NCBI GenBank assembly: GCA_963575745.1
Contig: CAUYUJ010015693.1
Location: 62,501 to 126,500 of the forward strand
Reading direction: 5' to 3'
Length of the DNA stretch: 64,000 nucleotides
Source: Prorocentrum cordatum
Lineage: Eukaryota; Sar; Dinophyceae; Prorocentrales; Prorocentraceae
Below the pieces are notes generated by a model, which saw only the letters and a list, made by a program, of their open reading frames with translations, made no database searches and had not been told where the DNA came from. Each line of letters opens with the position of its first letter. Position 1 is the stretch's first letter. This document shows, piece by piece, positions 10,296-21,135 of the stretch. The position numbers were made by a program, and so were the translations under genes.

Positions 10296-11268
10296 ATGAA
10301 GGCCACGGCGCAGCAGATGAAGAGCACCACCGCCGCCATTGACAAACTGACACTTGCAGTGGCCGAGGCTACAGCCGCTTCCAACGAACTCTCCCTCAAC
10401 ATGAACGCGGCGCATCTGGCGACCGAAGAGCGGTTCCTGGTTCCTGAGGACCAGTTCCGTGTGCCCCAGCAGGCCAAGCCCCAGGAATTCCACCACGACC
10501 TATACGAGGACGGCTTGAGACCTGGCCCCAGTTCAAGTAGTGTTTCCGAACTGATTGATGATATCGCAAAGCGTTTGGGAGAGCTGGCTGAAGCTCACGC
10601 TGCTGCTTCCGGGTCTGCCTCGACCGCGGCTTCAGCTCATTCCAGTGGCAGCGGAGGTGGTCGGAAGCGTCTTCGCGGCAGTCGTGCCACCAACCTTGTC
10701 GACGGAGCTGGCGGCCCCGACCAGACGAAGATATGGATTCGCGGCTCCCCGAGGAAGCTGCCCAAGACGAAATAGGATGAACGATGCGCAGTTCGAGGAG
10801 ATGAAGAAGCCCATGCCCTCCACTTATCGTGATCGTTCCCTGGCGTGGATTCGCAACGTGAAGACGGCCTCTGTGATTAAGTTCGGATCGGACCAGGACG
10901 CGTCTATCTTCTATGGCCAGTTCAGGCTGTCACCCCCTTTGTGGCAAGACACGAGATCTGGGGCGACCCATCAGGTTCGGGTCGGGCGCGGCTTACCGAT
11001 CGAGGTTCGGAAGCGGAGCTATGCAATGAGCAAGTGTTGGAAGGGTCGCGCAATTACGCTCCAGTACCAGAACGTGTGGAAGCCAGAGATGAAGATCGAT
11101 TGCGACCCCTTCCAGGGCGCGTGCTACTTTTTGTTCAACGGACAATGCGAGCTGGTCGCCTGCGTCGACGGGCAAGACGGGACGCCCACGTCTGAGCCGC
11201 AGTTTCAGTCGCTCGCGGAGCTCGGCATCTCCCAGAAGGTCGCCGAGATGATTCGAGGTTTGGTGTAG
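10296..11268 (+). pseudogene. LINE ORF1-like protein, one frameshift
   Basis: The first ATG at 10296 opens a helical, Ala/Glu-rich segment likely to form a coiled coil. A Ser/Gly/Arg linker and 'IWIRGSPRKLPKT' follow, then a stop at 10775. The frame one base over is open from 10555 to 11268 and continues the protein with 'FYGQFRLSPPLWQDTRSG' and a basic segment ending 'ISQKVAEMIRGLV'. The handover near 10770 suggests a single indel. LINE ORF1 proteins bind the element RNA and act as chaperones. The assignment rests on position and overall plan; there is no diagnostic catalytic motif. Confidence 0.55.
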
Positions 11269-11660
11269 GGCTTGCTCGGTCGGACATCGTGGGGGTCTCT
11301 TGTGCCGCATCCTATTGGAATGGAGTGAGCGCTAACTCGACAGCCCCCCCCGCGCGCTCTACGGGTGAAGGCGATGTGGGCGGCGCTCCTGAGATTCCTG
11401 GCGCTGTTGTTGCCCCTCTTTTGAAGCGGCGTAGGCTGCCTGTCTGTCGCAAGCGGCGGAGGTCGCATTCCTCGTCTTCGTCCTCGTCCTCGTCCTCTTT
11501 TTCCCCCCGCTCCCCTGTGACGTTTGGGCCAGAATGCCTGCGGCCCTATGTGTTTTCACGAGCGTGTGATCTTGTCTTTTGGAATTCAGATACCCTTGCT
11601 GGCGCCGTCTCTCGGCCCGAGCCACGGCAGAAGCGAGCCCGGGTCCACGCGAGAGGATAG

Positions 11661-11834
11661 CGCCTTCGTTGCGATGTTGTATTCCTGCAGGAAACTCACG
11701 GTTCCGATTTCGATTTGACTATCACGAGTTTGTCATTTTCGTTTTTGTCTTGCCCGCTCACGCTGGCGGTGTCGTCATCTCTAGATTATCAAGTCTCTTG
11801 CTGGGCAGTTTCACGGACCGCCGAATCGGCTCTG

Positions 11835-11896
<62 letters not shown>

Positions 11897-11931
11897 ATGT
11901 TCTTTCTTTCTTTTCTCTATTTTTTTGTGTG

Positions 11932-11981
<50 letters not shown>

Positions 11982-12900
11982 TTCTATCCTTCTCTCTTCC
12001 TCTCTCTTTTTTCTTGTTCTCTATCTCTCTCTCTCTCTCTCTTTGCTTATTCTTCTTCTTCTTCTTCTTCTTCTTCTTCTTCTTCTTCTCTCTCTATGTA
12101 TATATATCGCGTTCCATGGGCTCGCCGCCGGCGGCCCCCAGCTGATCGATGTGCATATTGAGCCACGGCGGAGCGCGCAGCTTGAGGATGGCATTCCTTC
12201 AGGAGATTCGGAGGCGCACCTTGGGGCTGAACTCTGCCGCTGTCTTCATTGACAGTGGCTGGGACGTCCTGGGGTCGGGCGAACATCGGGCTTCCCTGCT
12301 TCCTGAAGAAGTGCCTGAGGTTCCAGCGTCTACTGGGCTAAGCGATTAACATGATCGTTTTTTCTTCGACTTACCGAAGTCGAGCAGGATGACTTCACTC
12401 GCGCATGATAGGCGGTGCACTAACTTATCCAGTTCTGCCCCGCTTCGATCTAGCCGCCCGAAGCTTCGCCCAATGACGTGGTCATGGTCGGTGGGCACCC
12501 TCTGATCAGATCCTTATGATTCTCCAGTTCTCATTGAGCGGTCGCACGTGCGTGAACTTCCCATATGGGAATCGGGCGATCCTGAAGTCGAGGTCCGGTT
12601 CGATGAGGTTGCCTTGGATGCCGGGCTCTCGGGGGGTCCCAGGGAGCGCATCTGGGAGGAAAGTGCGCGTGCGCAGTCAATGATCGGCTTCTCGCCCGAA
12701 TCTTCAGATCTGGCCCAGGTTCCGATCGGCAGAAGGCATGCGCGCGGCCCAGCGGGCGAACTTCACTCTTGTGGGCAGATGCTTGCGCTCTCTCCCAGCT
12801 CAGTTTTATGGCGGCGAAATCGGCGAGTTCTCTGACTGCGATGCCTTTCGCGCGACGTCTTTGCCGAGGACCCGCGCGCCTCTCGCGCGGGCCCCGAGCC
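11661..12900 (+). pseudogene. LINE endonuclease remnant and linker
   Basis: 'DVVFLQETHGSDFDLTI' at about 11673-11723 is the N-terminal metal-binding motif of LINE endonucleases (exonuclease-endonuclease-phosphatase fold), which nick the target DNA. About 100 bp later the frame runs into a 280-bp CT microsatellite (about 11829-12110). Protein-like pieces continue in several frames to about 12900 (for example 'ANFTLVGRCLRSLPAQFYGG'), where LINEs have the linker before the reverse transcriptase. The later endonuclease motifs were not found. Confidence 0.6.
11829..12110 (+). repeat. (CT)n and (TTC)n microsatellite inside the LINE
   Basis: CT runs broken by short variants, then about 12 TTC units at 12050-12087. 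It interrupts the endonuclease coding region. Confidence 0.95.
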
Positions 12901-13199
12901 GGCTCAGTTGCGCAACCTCCTCAGGCAATGGTCTCTTGAGCGTCGTCGTCTCATCCTCGCGCGCGTCCCTGATCCCGGGGGCGCGCCGTCCGGTTCCCTG
13001 GTCTGAAGCGCCGCCGACCTCGCCCGAGGCTGGCGCGCTGTCCGTGCTCATCGGCCCCGGGGGCCGGACTTCGAGACAACCAAACAGTGTCTCTTCCAGG
13101 AGGTCTAACAGGCATCGCCTGGCATCCAGTGGCGCTCGCTCAAGCGCGAGTTTCTAGGCGTCATGTTGGCGACGCGGGGCGCCTCTGCATGCTGCGTGG

Positions 13200-14012
13200 C
13201 AGGCTGGCGGTGACCTCTGCCACGAGCGTTTGTTTCAGCTCTACTCCCTCTTGCTCAACTGCTGGGGCATGATGGGAGGTTTTGGCTGCTCGTTCGCGGT
13301 TTTTACTCCCGGGGACGGGTGCCGGGGGTGGCGGCGGGGCTAACTCGTTGGACGTCTCACGGTGCCGGTGCTAGTCGTCCGATCACTCTCGCATTGCGCA
13401 AGCAGTTGGTTGCCGCTGCCCTTGCCGAACCCTTGTCGATCCAAGTTCAGTCTTCGGTTTCGGGCTCGCAGAAAGGCTTCGTGCGGAAACGTTATTATAT
13501 GCTCGACCACGATTTCTCCTTGGTGTCGCAGTTTCTCGGCCTCTACTTCTTCCTAGATTGCCGGCGCGCGGGGCTCTCCCTGCTCGACTTTGTTTCGTTC
13601 CCGTCGTTGAACCACGACTGGATCATCGATTGTTTGGCCTGTCTTGGGGCGCGGCGGTGTTTTCTTTTTGCTATCGCGGGGCTCTGTAATAATGTCGCTG
13701 ATGTCGTTTTCCGTGGGCATGTCTTTCCTGGGTGCATGATTCAGCGCGGCGTTACACAGGGCCGCCCAATGAGTGGGGTGATTTTCGCGTTATGTCTGGA
13801 CCCCCTGGTCCGCCACCTGGAGAAGGCCAGTGGGCCACTTTCTGGCAGCCTTCTTTGCGTTCGCCGACGACATAGGTGTTGTCTCGAAGGACCCGTTGCG
13901 CTCTATTCCCGTGGGCGCCAACGAAGAGCCCCGAACACCCCAACACGGCCGATTGGGGCCACAAGAGAGGCTTGGGGGCCTTTGCGGTCGCCAGGGGCGG
14001 TCTCGACATTGC
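13200..14012 (+). pseudogene. LINE reverse transcriptase, frameshifted
   Basis: One frame holds 'RPITLALRKQLVAAALAE', 'QKGFVRKR', the motif A region 'LLDFVSFPSLNHDW' (catalytic Asp present, one residue short of the usual DFxxAFPS), and motif B 'GVTQGRPMSGVIFALCLDPL' at about 13750-13809. The motif C aspartate pair, 'FADDIGVV', follows at about 13862-13885 but in another frame, so an indel separates the active-site parts. After 'SKDP' the sequence loses similarity, and poly-acidic repeat begins near 14090. The thumb domain is missing. Confidence 0.85.
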
Positions 14013-14089
14013 TGATTGCGTCTCGACGTCCCACGACCGAGCCAAAGACCTGTCACACAACGCAAAGGACGGGGTGGAGAAAAAGGACG

Positions 14090-14233
14090 AGGACAAGGAG
14101 GAGGGGAACGATGAGGACGAGGAGGGGGAGGAGGGGGAGGAGGAGGAGGAGGAGGAGGAGGAGGAGGACGAGGACGAGGACGAGGAGGAGGAGCAGGAGG
14201 AGGAGGAGGAGGAGGAGGACGATGAGGAGGAGA

Positions 14234-14286
<53 letters not shown>

Positions 14287-14375
14287 AGGGCGGAGGAGAA
14301 GGCGGAGGAAAAGGCGGAGGAGGAGGAGGAGGCACGAGGGGGAGGGGGTGGTGGTGGGGGTGCCTCCTCCTCTGT

Positions 14376-14411
<36 letters not shown>

Positions 14412-14900
14412 CTCTTCCTGCTGCTGCTGCTGCTGCTGCTGCTCCCCCTCCGTCCTCTGATCCTCCTGCACCTGCTGCTGTTGCTGCTGGTGCTGCTGCT
14501 GCTGGTGCTGCTGCTGTCCTTCATCCTGCTACTCATCTTTCTGCTCCTCCTCTCCCCCCTGCCCTCCCCCATCACCCCCCTCCTCCTTCTCCCCCTCCTG
14601 CTCCTCCTGCTCCTGCTTTTCCTGCTCCTGGACGTGGGGTCCCGGGGCCGCACTCTCGGAGCCGAGGAAGGAATCAGGCATCGTGGGGGATTCCAGGGGC
14701 CGAAGATAGGTCCACACGCGGGCCCCCGGAGGCAGGGGTCCCAAACCCAGGGTCCATACTCCATCTAGGGCGGACGAGCAGGAGGAGGGGGACGACGACG
14801 AAGAGGAGGAGGAGGAGGAGGAAGAGGCCACGGAGGGGACGAAGGCGAACGAGGACGAGGGCGAACACGAAGACAAAGGGCGTGGAGGAAACCGACAACG
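14090..14900. repeat. Mixed GAG/GAC, GTC, CTG and CTC microsatellites
   Basis: GGA/GAC runs at 14090-14340, TCG at 14378-14413, CTG at 14420-14520, pyrimidine-rich to 14635, and GGA again at 14795-14825. Very long single-amino-acid frames here come from the repeats. Confidence 0.9.
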
Positions 14901-15318
14901 ATGACGAGCAGGGGGGTGAGTCCGGGCAGTTCTCCGTTGGGCTTCGGGTTTCGTTCCCTACTCCGTGGTGTGGATTTACCGCTCCGGTTGGGTCTGTATC
15001 GGTCTGATTTGGCCCCATTCGGTCCACAAGCGATCTTGGTTCGGTTCGGTTCGGGTCTCTACCGCGACCATTCCGGTTCGGTTCGATTCGTTTTGGGGGG
15101 ACGCTGGTTCGCGGCCGTTCGATTCAGCCTGGTTCAGTCCAGGCAGTTCTTGAACCTTCCTGCAATGAATCACCGCGACGGACATACGCCAGGAAGGATA
15201 CAGCACAGTACGATATTTCCAAGGCTCCACGAGGGTCGGCCGTCAGGACCCTCTGGAATGAGATCCGGTGTCGATGGCACTGCTTTCCGTGGCATCCTTT
15301 GGCGCCATGATTCCGCGA
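14901..15318. other. GGTTC-repeat stretch, otherwise no gene
   Basis: Degenerate 'GGTTCGGTTC' pentamers occur at about 15033-15130. The remainder shows no coding that I recognise. Confidence 0.5.
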
Positions 15319-15354
15319 CTAGAACCTAAGCGCGCAACGCGCGCGTGGTTCTAG
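15319..15354. repeat. GCGCGC hairpin, copy 2
   Basis: Perfect outer arms CTAGAACC (15319-15326) and GGTTCTAG (15347-15354) enclose GCGCGC-rich inner arms. It shares 13 bases with the hairpin at 9433. The TATATG array begins inside its last bases. Confidence 0.7.
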
Positions 15355-15383
15355 TATATATATATATGTATATACACATACAC

Positions 15384-15425
<42 letters not shown>

Positions 15426-15429
15426 CTAC

Positions 15430-15483
<54 letters not shown>

Positions 15484-15600
15484 CTGTATATGTATATTGT
15501 ATATGTATCTGTATCTGCATCTGTATATATACATGTATATGTATATGTGTATGTATATGTATATGTATGTGTACATGTCTCTGTATCTGTATCTGTATAC

Positions 15601-15637
<37 letters not shown>

Positions 15638-15722
15638 CATTTGTATATGTATATGTATATGTATATGTATGTGTATGTGTATATGTGTATGTATATGTAT
15701 ATGTATATGTTTGTGTATATGC

Positions 15723-15789
<67 letters not shown>

Positions 15790-15815
15790 CATGTACGTAC
15801 ATGTATATGCATTCA
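15355..15815 (+). repeat. (TATATG)n hexanucleotide array
   Basis: About 75 hexamer units with scattered TATCTG, TGTATG and GTACATG variants. All six frames are open and should be ignored. Confidence 0.95.
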
Positions 15816-15859
15816 GCACGGGCCTAAAAGACTGACGCCCTACAACATCTTCGGCGCAA

Positions 15860-16215
15860 TCTAGGTTGTATAACCAACATGGTGCAATCTAGGCGTTGCA
15901 ATGTTGGTTGAGCACAGCGATTCGACGCAATGCAAAGCAACGCGGTGCAATGCATCGCAACGTATGGCAATGCGAGGCGATCGCACATCAACTCGAAGTG
16001 ATGCAACGCATTGCATATCAATGCAATGCATCGCAATGCAATGCGATGCAAGCACTGCAATGCATTGCAGGCCACTGCGGCGCAAGGCAAAACAAACGCA
16101 ATGGGGCGCAATGGAAAGTAATGGGAAGCATCGCGGCACAATGCAAACCAATTGCGAAGTAATGTAAAGCAACGCCTAGCAACGCAAAAAAATACACACC
16201 AATGTAATGGAAAGG
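15860..16215 (+). repeat. CAATG/CAACG pentamer-decamer array
   Basis: Degenerate 5- and 10-bp units such as 'GCAATGCAACGC' run through the whole stretch. Confidence 0.85.
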
Positions 16216-16239
16216 AACGTAACGCAGACCAGTACAAAG

Positions 16240-16435
16240 TAACGCATGCCCAGACGGCGACGGGGCGGCGACGGCGACCACGTAACCGCCAGACCGACGG
16301 GCACGCCCAGAGGGGGCGGCGACGGCGACCACATAGCCGCCAGACCAACGGGTAGGCCCAGAAGACGGGCGGCGACGGGGCGGGCCGGCGACGGCGACCT
16401 TATTGCCGCCATATTGACGGGCAAGCCCGGTTGTT
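16240..16435 (+). repeat. Short ~55-bp tandem repeat, about three units
   Basis: Units start 'GGCGACGGCGACC' and contain 'CCGCCAGACC.ACGGGCA.GCCC', at about 16263, 16319 and 16388. The last unit has a small internal duplication. Confidence 0.7.
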
Positions 16436-16484
16436 TCGAACAGACATAAGATTCCCTGAATACTAGCACCGTTTGTGGATTTGC

Positions 16485-16900
16485 ACACACACACACGCAC
16501 ACACACACATTCACACGCACACGCAACACAGCACAAAACACACAGTACATGCACACAGGCACACACATGCATGCATGCATGCATACATACATACATACGT
16601 ACATGTATACATACATACATACATACATACATACATACATACATACATACGTACGTACGTACGTACGTACGTACGTACGTACTTACATTAACACACATAT
16701 ACATATATACGTACATACAATGTACATGTATATGTGTATATAATCACCGATATGTACACGTATGTGTGCACAAACATGCGTACATAGATGCATGTATGTA
16801 TGCATGCATGCATGTATGTATGTATGTATGTATGTATGTATGTGTGTGTATGTTTGTATGTATGTATGTTTGTATATATGTGAGTGCGTGTGAGCCGATC
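16485..16900 (+). repeat. (CA)n, (CATA)n, (CGTA)n and (TGTA)n arrays
   Basis: Several simple arrays in series. CATA and CGTA runs lie at about 16588-16680, and TGCA/TGTA runs at 16790-16870. Confidence 0.9.
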
Positions 16901-17039
16901 ACAGTTGTTGCTTGCGTATACGTGTGCAGGTGTGCAGAAGGGTCGGGTACACACCTATCACATATGTATATAAATACATATACACATACATATACATATT
17001 TACACATCGGGGTCGGCTTGTCGGGTGGATCGGCGCCAC

Positions 17040-17610
17040 AGGTTGGCATGGCCGTCGCGTGCGTTCCCATGAGGTCTCCGAGGGTTCCCGGGCGGCTGAA
17101 GACTCCTTTGGACCAGTCCAAGTTTGCCCTCTGGGCTTCGGCAGTTCGGAGGCAGCCCCAGGATGCCTCAAGATGGCCCCAGAAGCCCTCGCGACGTTCC
17201 GAGAAGGCCCCAAACGATCCTGCAAGGTTCCAAGAGGGCGCCGAGAGGCAACCATCATTTTTGTTTCTTCAGTTTTGTTCAATGAATTTCGCGTTCTGCC
17301 TTGTCCTGGTTCGTGACCACCCAAGACGGCCACCTCCAAGACCGCCCCAAGACGGCCCAAGAGGCGCCCAAGAAGGCCCCGATACGGGCCCAGGAGAAGC
17401 TCCAAGAGGGCACGACTCCTCCGCGAGAGTCCCAAAGCGGTCCCCGTGACGGCGCAAGAGTCGGCCCATAGGGTTCCGAGACGGCCAAAGGGAGCCCCAA
17501 AACGGCCCAGGAAAAGGTCCAAGAGGGCCTACGACGCCTCCACGAGAGCCCCACTGAAGGGCCCCACAGACGCCGACACTGCCAGCCAACCCCCAAGATG
17601 CTTCCAAGAG
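17040..17610 (+). repeat. CCCAAGACGGCCCAAGAGG family, copy 2
   Basis: Degenerate units such as 'CCCAAGACGGCCCAAGAGGC' flank an AT-rich middle (17248-17290), the same plan as at 8570-9120. Confidence 0.55.
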
Positions 17611-17636
17611 GCCTGAGGCGCGTTGCGAGCCTCCGA

Positions 17637-17730
17637 CGGAAGGAGGAGGAGGAGGAGGAGGAGGAGGAGGAGGAGGAGGAGGAGGAGTAGGAGGAGGAGG
17701 AGGACGAGGGCGGAGAGGAGGAGTTGGGAG
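17637..17730 (+). repeat. (GGA)n microsatellite
   Basis: About 20 GGA units with one GTA interruption, then GGAC/GGAG-rich sequence. Confidence 0.95.
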
Positions 17731-18017
17731 AAATCCTCCCTCCGAGCTCCCTTTTCATAGGTCCCCACAAGGGTTCATTTCCACGGAAGGAAGTTTTTCG
17801 TTGGGATACAACCGCATGAAATCTTGAAGCGCGCCAAAACACCAGTCTCATGACTTCAACGCCGCAAATCAACCTGACTGATGCTTACTGGCGGCCCAGA
17901 CTCGTGCGATTACAGTATTCCTGGGACTTCAACACCGCGAATCAACGTAACTGTTGCGCCCTGACGATCCTGAACCGTTCCAAGACAAGGTATCTGTTAC
18001 GTCAACCATGAGGACCA

Positions 18018-18425
18018 GTGAAACTGTTGCAGCGGCGCTAAGGCGAGAGCCGCATGTTGAATGTGAACCGCCCTCACTCCGCGAAACCCTTGCAGTTTTC
18101 TAAAGACGAATGCGCGCGGCGCTTAGGCGAGAGCCACATGTGGTCAACGACCCGCCCTCAATCCGTGAAGCTCTTGCAATCTTTTAGGCCGGCGAATGTG
18201 CGCGGCGCTCAGGCGAGATCCACATGTTGGAAACGACCCGCCCTCAATCCGTGAACCTCAAGTGTTTCAGACGAATGCGCGCGGCGCTCCAGCGAGAGTC
18301 ACATTTTGAAAGCGACCCGCCCTCAATCCGTGAAGCTCTTGGAAATATTCGAGACCAGTGCGCGCGGCGCTAAGGCGGGAGCCGCATTTTGAAAACCACC
18401 CGCCCTCTATCTATGAAATTGTTGC
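18018..18425 (+). repeat. 82-86-bp tandem array, five units
   Basis: Five head-to-tail units each carry 'GCGCGGCGCT(A/C/T)AGGCG(A/G)GAG', 'CCGCCCTCAATCCGTGAA' and 'CTTGCAATCTTTT' or close variants. They are related to 2161-2325. Confidence 0.8.
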
Positions 18426-19690
18426 CAACTCTTGAGTTTCAGGGTCATAGACGGTAACGACGTCTCAGGCGAAACGCCCAGCCCGCCCTTCCAACTGGCC
18501 TCGGGGCGCGACAGGGAGGAGTTATCTATACGGAACAGTACTGGAGCAGCAGCAGCTGTGCTTGCAGGGCGAACTGGAGCTTCTGCAAGGTGGAGGTCTC
18601 CACGCCGCCGTGCCCGAACAAAAATGGCTGGTCGGCTTCTAGGTTCTAGGGGCGCGTGGCTCGGCCCCCCCTTTGACTGTCGCCCCCGCGGACTTCAGCT
18701 GGAAGTCAGCTGTGGCCGTGCGCGCGTCCGCGGCTCGACCCTTCAGGGCCAGACCACAGGGGTAGTGAGGTTCGGCGTCCTCTCCTCTCCCCCCCCCTGT
18801 CCCGTTCTCTTCCCTTGGGGAAGGGCGAACCTCGCCGTCCTTGTAGTTCTGGAAGCCCTGAATCGTATCCTTATTGCCCTTCGCTTCCCCCCACCGTCTT
18901 CTCTGCTTTATTGTCGCCGAGTTCTAGGGCCGGCCATCTTCCGCTCCGCAGCGCGGGCAGCCCCGCGGACATTTGAGACGCCAGCGCTAGCGAGAAGCAA
19001 GGGATGCAAAGCCGACGACTATTCGCCCCACCTCAGTCATTTGCTGGTGCAGCTGCTGATCAGTGGCCGTCTGCTGGGAGACACCATGCGTGCTCTGCTC
19101 GACTTAAGGGTGGCGAAGAGGAGGTCTCCTTGACATCTCCAGGGGGTCTCCGTCTCCAGAGGGGATGCCTCGGGGAGACCTCACCTCCCCCTCCGGGAGG
19201 TCTTTCTGTCTTCGCTTACGGACTTTCGGGAGGTAGGTCTAGGGTACAAGGATTCCTATGCCCCCTCGAGGTCCCCAAAGCGTGCGGTGCCGGACCGAGC
19301 GGTAGGATCCGTCGGGACTTCGAGGTCACCGCTGGGTTTGTCACCACTTGGTTTTTGGACTCCCAACCTGAGGCCGCCGACATCGACTTCTGTGAAGAAG
19401 GAGTGCACCTCCTGGAGATCTCCCTTGCGGCAACGTTCGCATGCGGTTCCCCGCCCCATTTCGGCACACCCCTCATACGCCTCGTGGCAGCAGGGTTAAG
19501 TCGGGCGTGTCCCTCTAGCAAGCAAGCAAGCCATGCATCATGAAGACGCGTAGGCAGAGAAATGACTAACAAGTTATGGTGATACGCCAAACGCGTCCCG
19601 GAAGCAGTCCGCGTGTCCCTCTGCAGGGGGAATACTCAAACATAGTTGAAAGATAGTCTGGGGACGATTTTTGACTATTTGTCAATCTCT
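18426..19690. other. No gene recognised; includes the repeat shared with 2.9 kb
   Basis: Bases 18443-18533 match the 2850-2942 repeat. The rest is GC-rich. Two + strand frames (18432-19133 and 19004-19543) are open for about 180-230 codons but have no motif I know. GGTCTCC/GGAGACC inverted pairs occur at 19120-19180. Confidence 0.4.
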
Positions 19691-19697
19691 GGGGGAT

Positions 19698-19795
19698 TTA
19701 TATATATATATATATATAATTCGCCAGGGAGAGAGCCCCGGCTCTCTCCCTGGCTTTTTTTTTGTTTTGTTTTGTTTTGTTTTTTTGTTTTTGAG
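19698..19795. repeat. TA run, 15-bp perfect hairpin and T-rich tract
   Basis: An (AT)n run at about 19698-19718 is followed by a perfect 15-bp stem with a 2-base loop at 19723-19754, then T9 and several GTTTT units. The left arm sequence recurs at about 19841-19858. In bacteria this would look like a terminator; here it is more likely part of a repeat element. Confidence 0.7.
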
Positions 19796-19939
19796 AATTT
19801 TCGCCCAAAATCCCCCTGTAGGGGGACCCGCCCGACGTAACGCCAGGGAGAGAGAGCCCCGCATGCGCAGGCGGGTGCGGCCACGGGCGGCCTCCCTCCA
19901 CCCACGCCCAGCGCACCCCTCCTCGCACGTGACGCGGCC

Positions 19940-20215
19940 CCCACGGGACGTCGGGAGGTCTTTCGTGCTGCTCCCCCTCCCCCCCCCACTCTAAAACTCC
20001 TCCTCCTCCTCCTCCTCCTCCTCCTCCGTTTCCTCCTCCTCCTCCTCCTCCTCCTCCTCCTCCTCCTCCTCCTCCTCCTCCTCCTCCTTCCCCCCCCCCC
20101 CCCCTCCTCCTCCCTTTCCTCCTCCTCCTCCCTCTCTCTCCTCCTCCTCCTCCTCCTCCTCCTCCTCCTCCTCCTCCTCCTCCTCCTCCTCCTCCTCCTC
20201 CTCCTCCTCCTCCTC

Positions 20216-20246
<31 letters not shown>

Positions 20247-20430
20247 ATGACATCGGGAGGTCTTTCGTGTTGCTCCCCCTCCCCCCCCCGTCTTTCGTGT
20301 TGCTTCCCCTTTCCTCCTCCTCCTCCCTTTCCTCCTCCTCCTCCTCCCTTTCCTCCTCCTCCTCCTCCTCCTCCTCCTCCTCCGTTTCCTCCCTCTCCTC
20401 CTCCTCCTCCTCCTCCTCCTCCGCCCTGGC
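19940..20430. repeat. (TCC)n arrays with a duplicated 40-bp leader
   Basis: 'GGGAGGTCTTTCGTG(C/T)TGCT' plus a C-run occurs at about 19953 and 20254, each time leading into TCC arrays (about 19995-20245 and 20310-20423). A third partial leader is at about 20290. The minus strand gives poly-Glu or poly-Arg frames only. Confidence 0.85.
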
Positions 20431-20536
20431 GGCCGGTCGAGGAGACGAGGAAGGAAGGGCAGGATTAAGTCGGGCCTGATGGGGTAAAACGTCCCCCCCC
20501 CCTACTCTAAAACGACACGAAGATCGGGACAAAATC

Positions 20537-20667
20537 GGATCGGGATAACTCGAAATCTCTAAGAATCGGCGGGTTTGCAGGATGTATCGGGCGCCGCGGC
20601 CGCTCCAGAGCGTTCCGGAACGCTTTGAGAGCGCTCCGGAACGCTCTGGATCGATTTATCCCGATCC
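20537..20667. repeat. Foldback element with nested palindromes
   Basis: Perfect 12-base arms GGATCGGGATAA (20537-20548) and TTATCCCGATCC (20656-20667) enclose a 45-base near-palindrome at 20605-20649. That holds the perfect 16-base palindrome AGCGTTCCGGAACGCT (20609-20624). Confidence 0.7.
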
Positions 20668-20879
20668 TAGCTCTGTTTTATACTCTGGGCGGGGAATGAA
20701 GTCACCCTTCCTCGTCGTCGCGGCGGAGATTATTTTTCTTCTATTGTTTGGCGGGCTGGATAGTGTTGGGGGATTCTTTCTCCCAGGGGATAATCCATTG
20801 TGGGCGACCCTACACGCGAGAGGATGTGTGGGCATCTTCTCATGAGGATTGCAATAGGAATGTACATCGTTTTGATTCG

Positions 20880-21135
20880 CGAGTTCCCGTAGTGGTAATC
20901 GTAGTCGGGTTTGTAGCCGTAGTCGTAGTCGTAGTCGTGGTCGCTTACTATTGGTTGTGGTTGCGGTTGTTGTCATGATTGTAGTCGCGTTTGTAATCGT
21001 GATTGGAGTAGTGATTGTAGTCGTAATCGTAGTCGTGGTTGTAGTCTTATCTTTAGTCGCAGTCGTAGTCCTAGTCGTAGCCGTACTTGTAATCGTAGTC
21101 CTCGTCGTCATCGTCGTCGTCGTTGTTGTGCGGCG
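20880..21135 (+). repeat. GTAGTC/GTAATC hexamer repeat
   Basis: Degenerate hexamers run for about 250 bp, and both strands are open (poly Val/Ile or Thr). Confidence 0.8.

Larger units (their letters stand above)
10064..14012 (+). mobile_element. Broken LINE (non-LTR) retrotransposon
   Basis: In order on one strand: the spliced-leader relic, about 210 bp of probable 5' leader, an ORF1-like region (10296-11268), an endonuclease motif (11667-11702), a large CT-microsatellite insertion, degraded linker, then reverse transcriptase motifs (13.2-13.9 kb). The order endonuclease then reverse transcriptase is that of EN-type LINEs. Several frame changes and the microsatellite show it cannot encode intact proteins. 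The 3' end is not clear; a purine microsatellite begins at about 14090. Confidence 0.8.

Noticed and set aside
13876-14460. Acidic poly-Glu protein
   Set aside because: GAG/GAC microsatellite; the same holds for poly-Ser, poly-Ile, poly-Met and poly-Asp frames at 9.85-10.06 kb and 50.6-50.97 kb.
19723-19765. Bacterial rho-independent terminator
   Set aside because: The surroundings are eukaryotic nuclear DNA with no bacterial-type genes; kept as a repeat hairpin.
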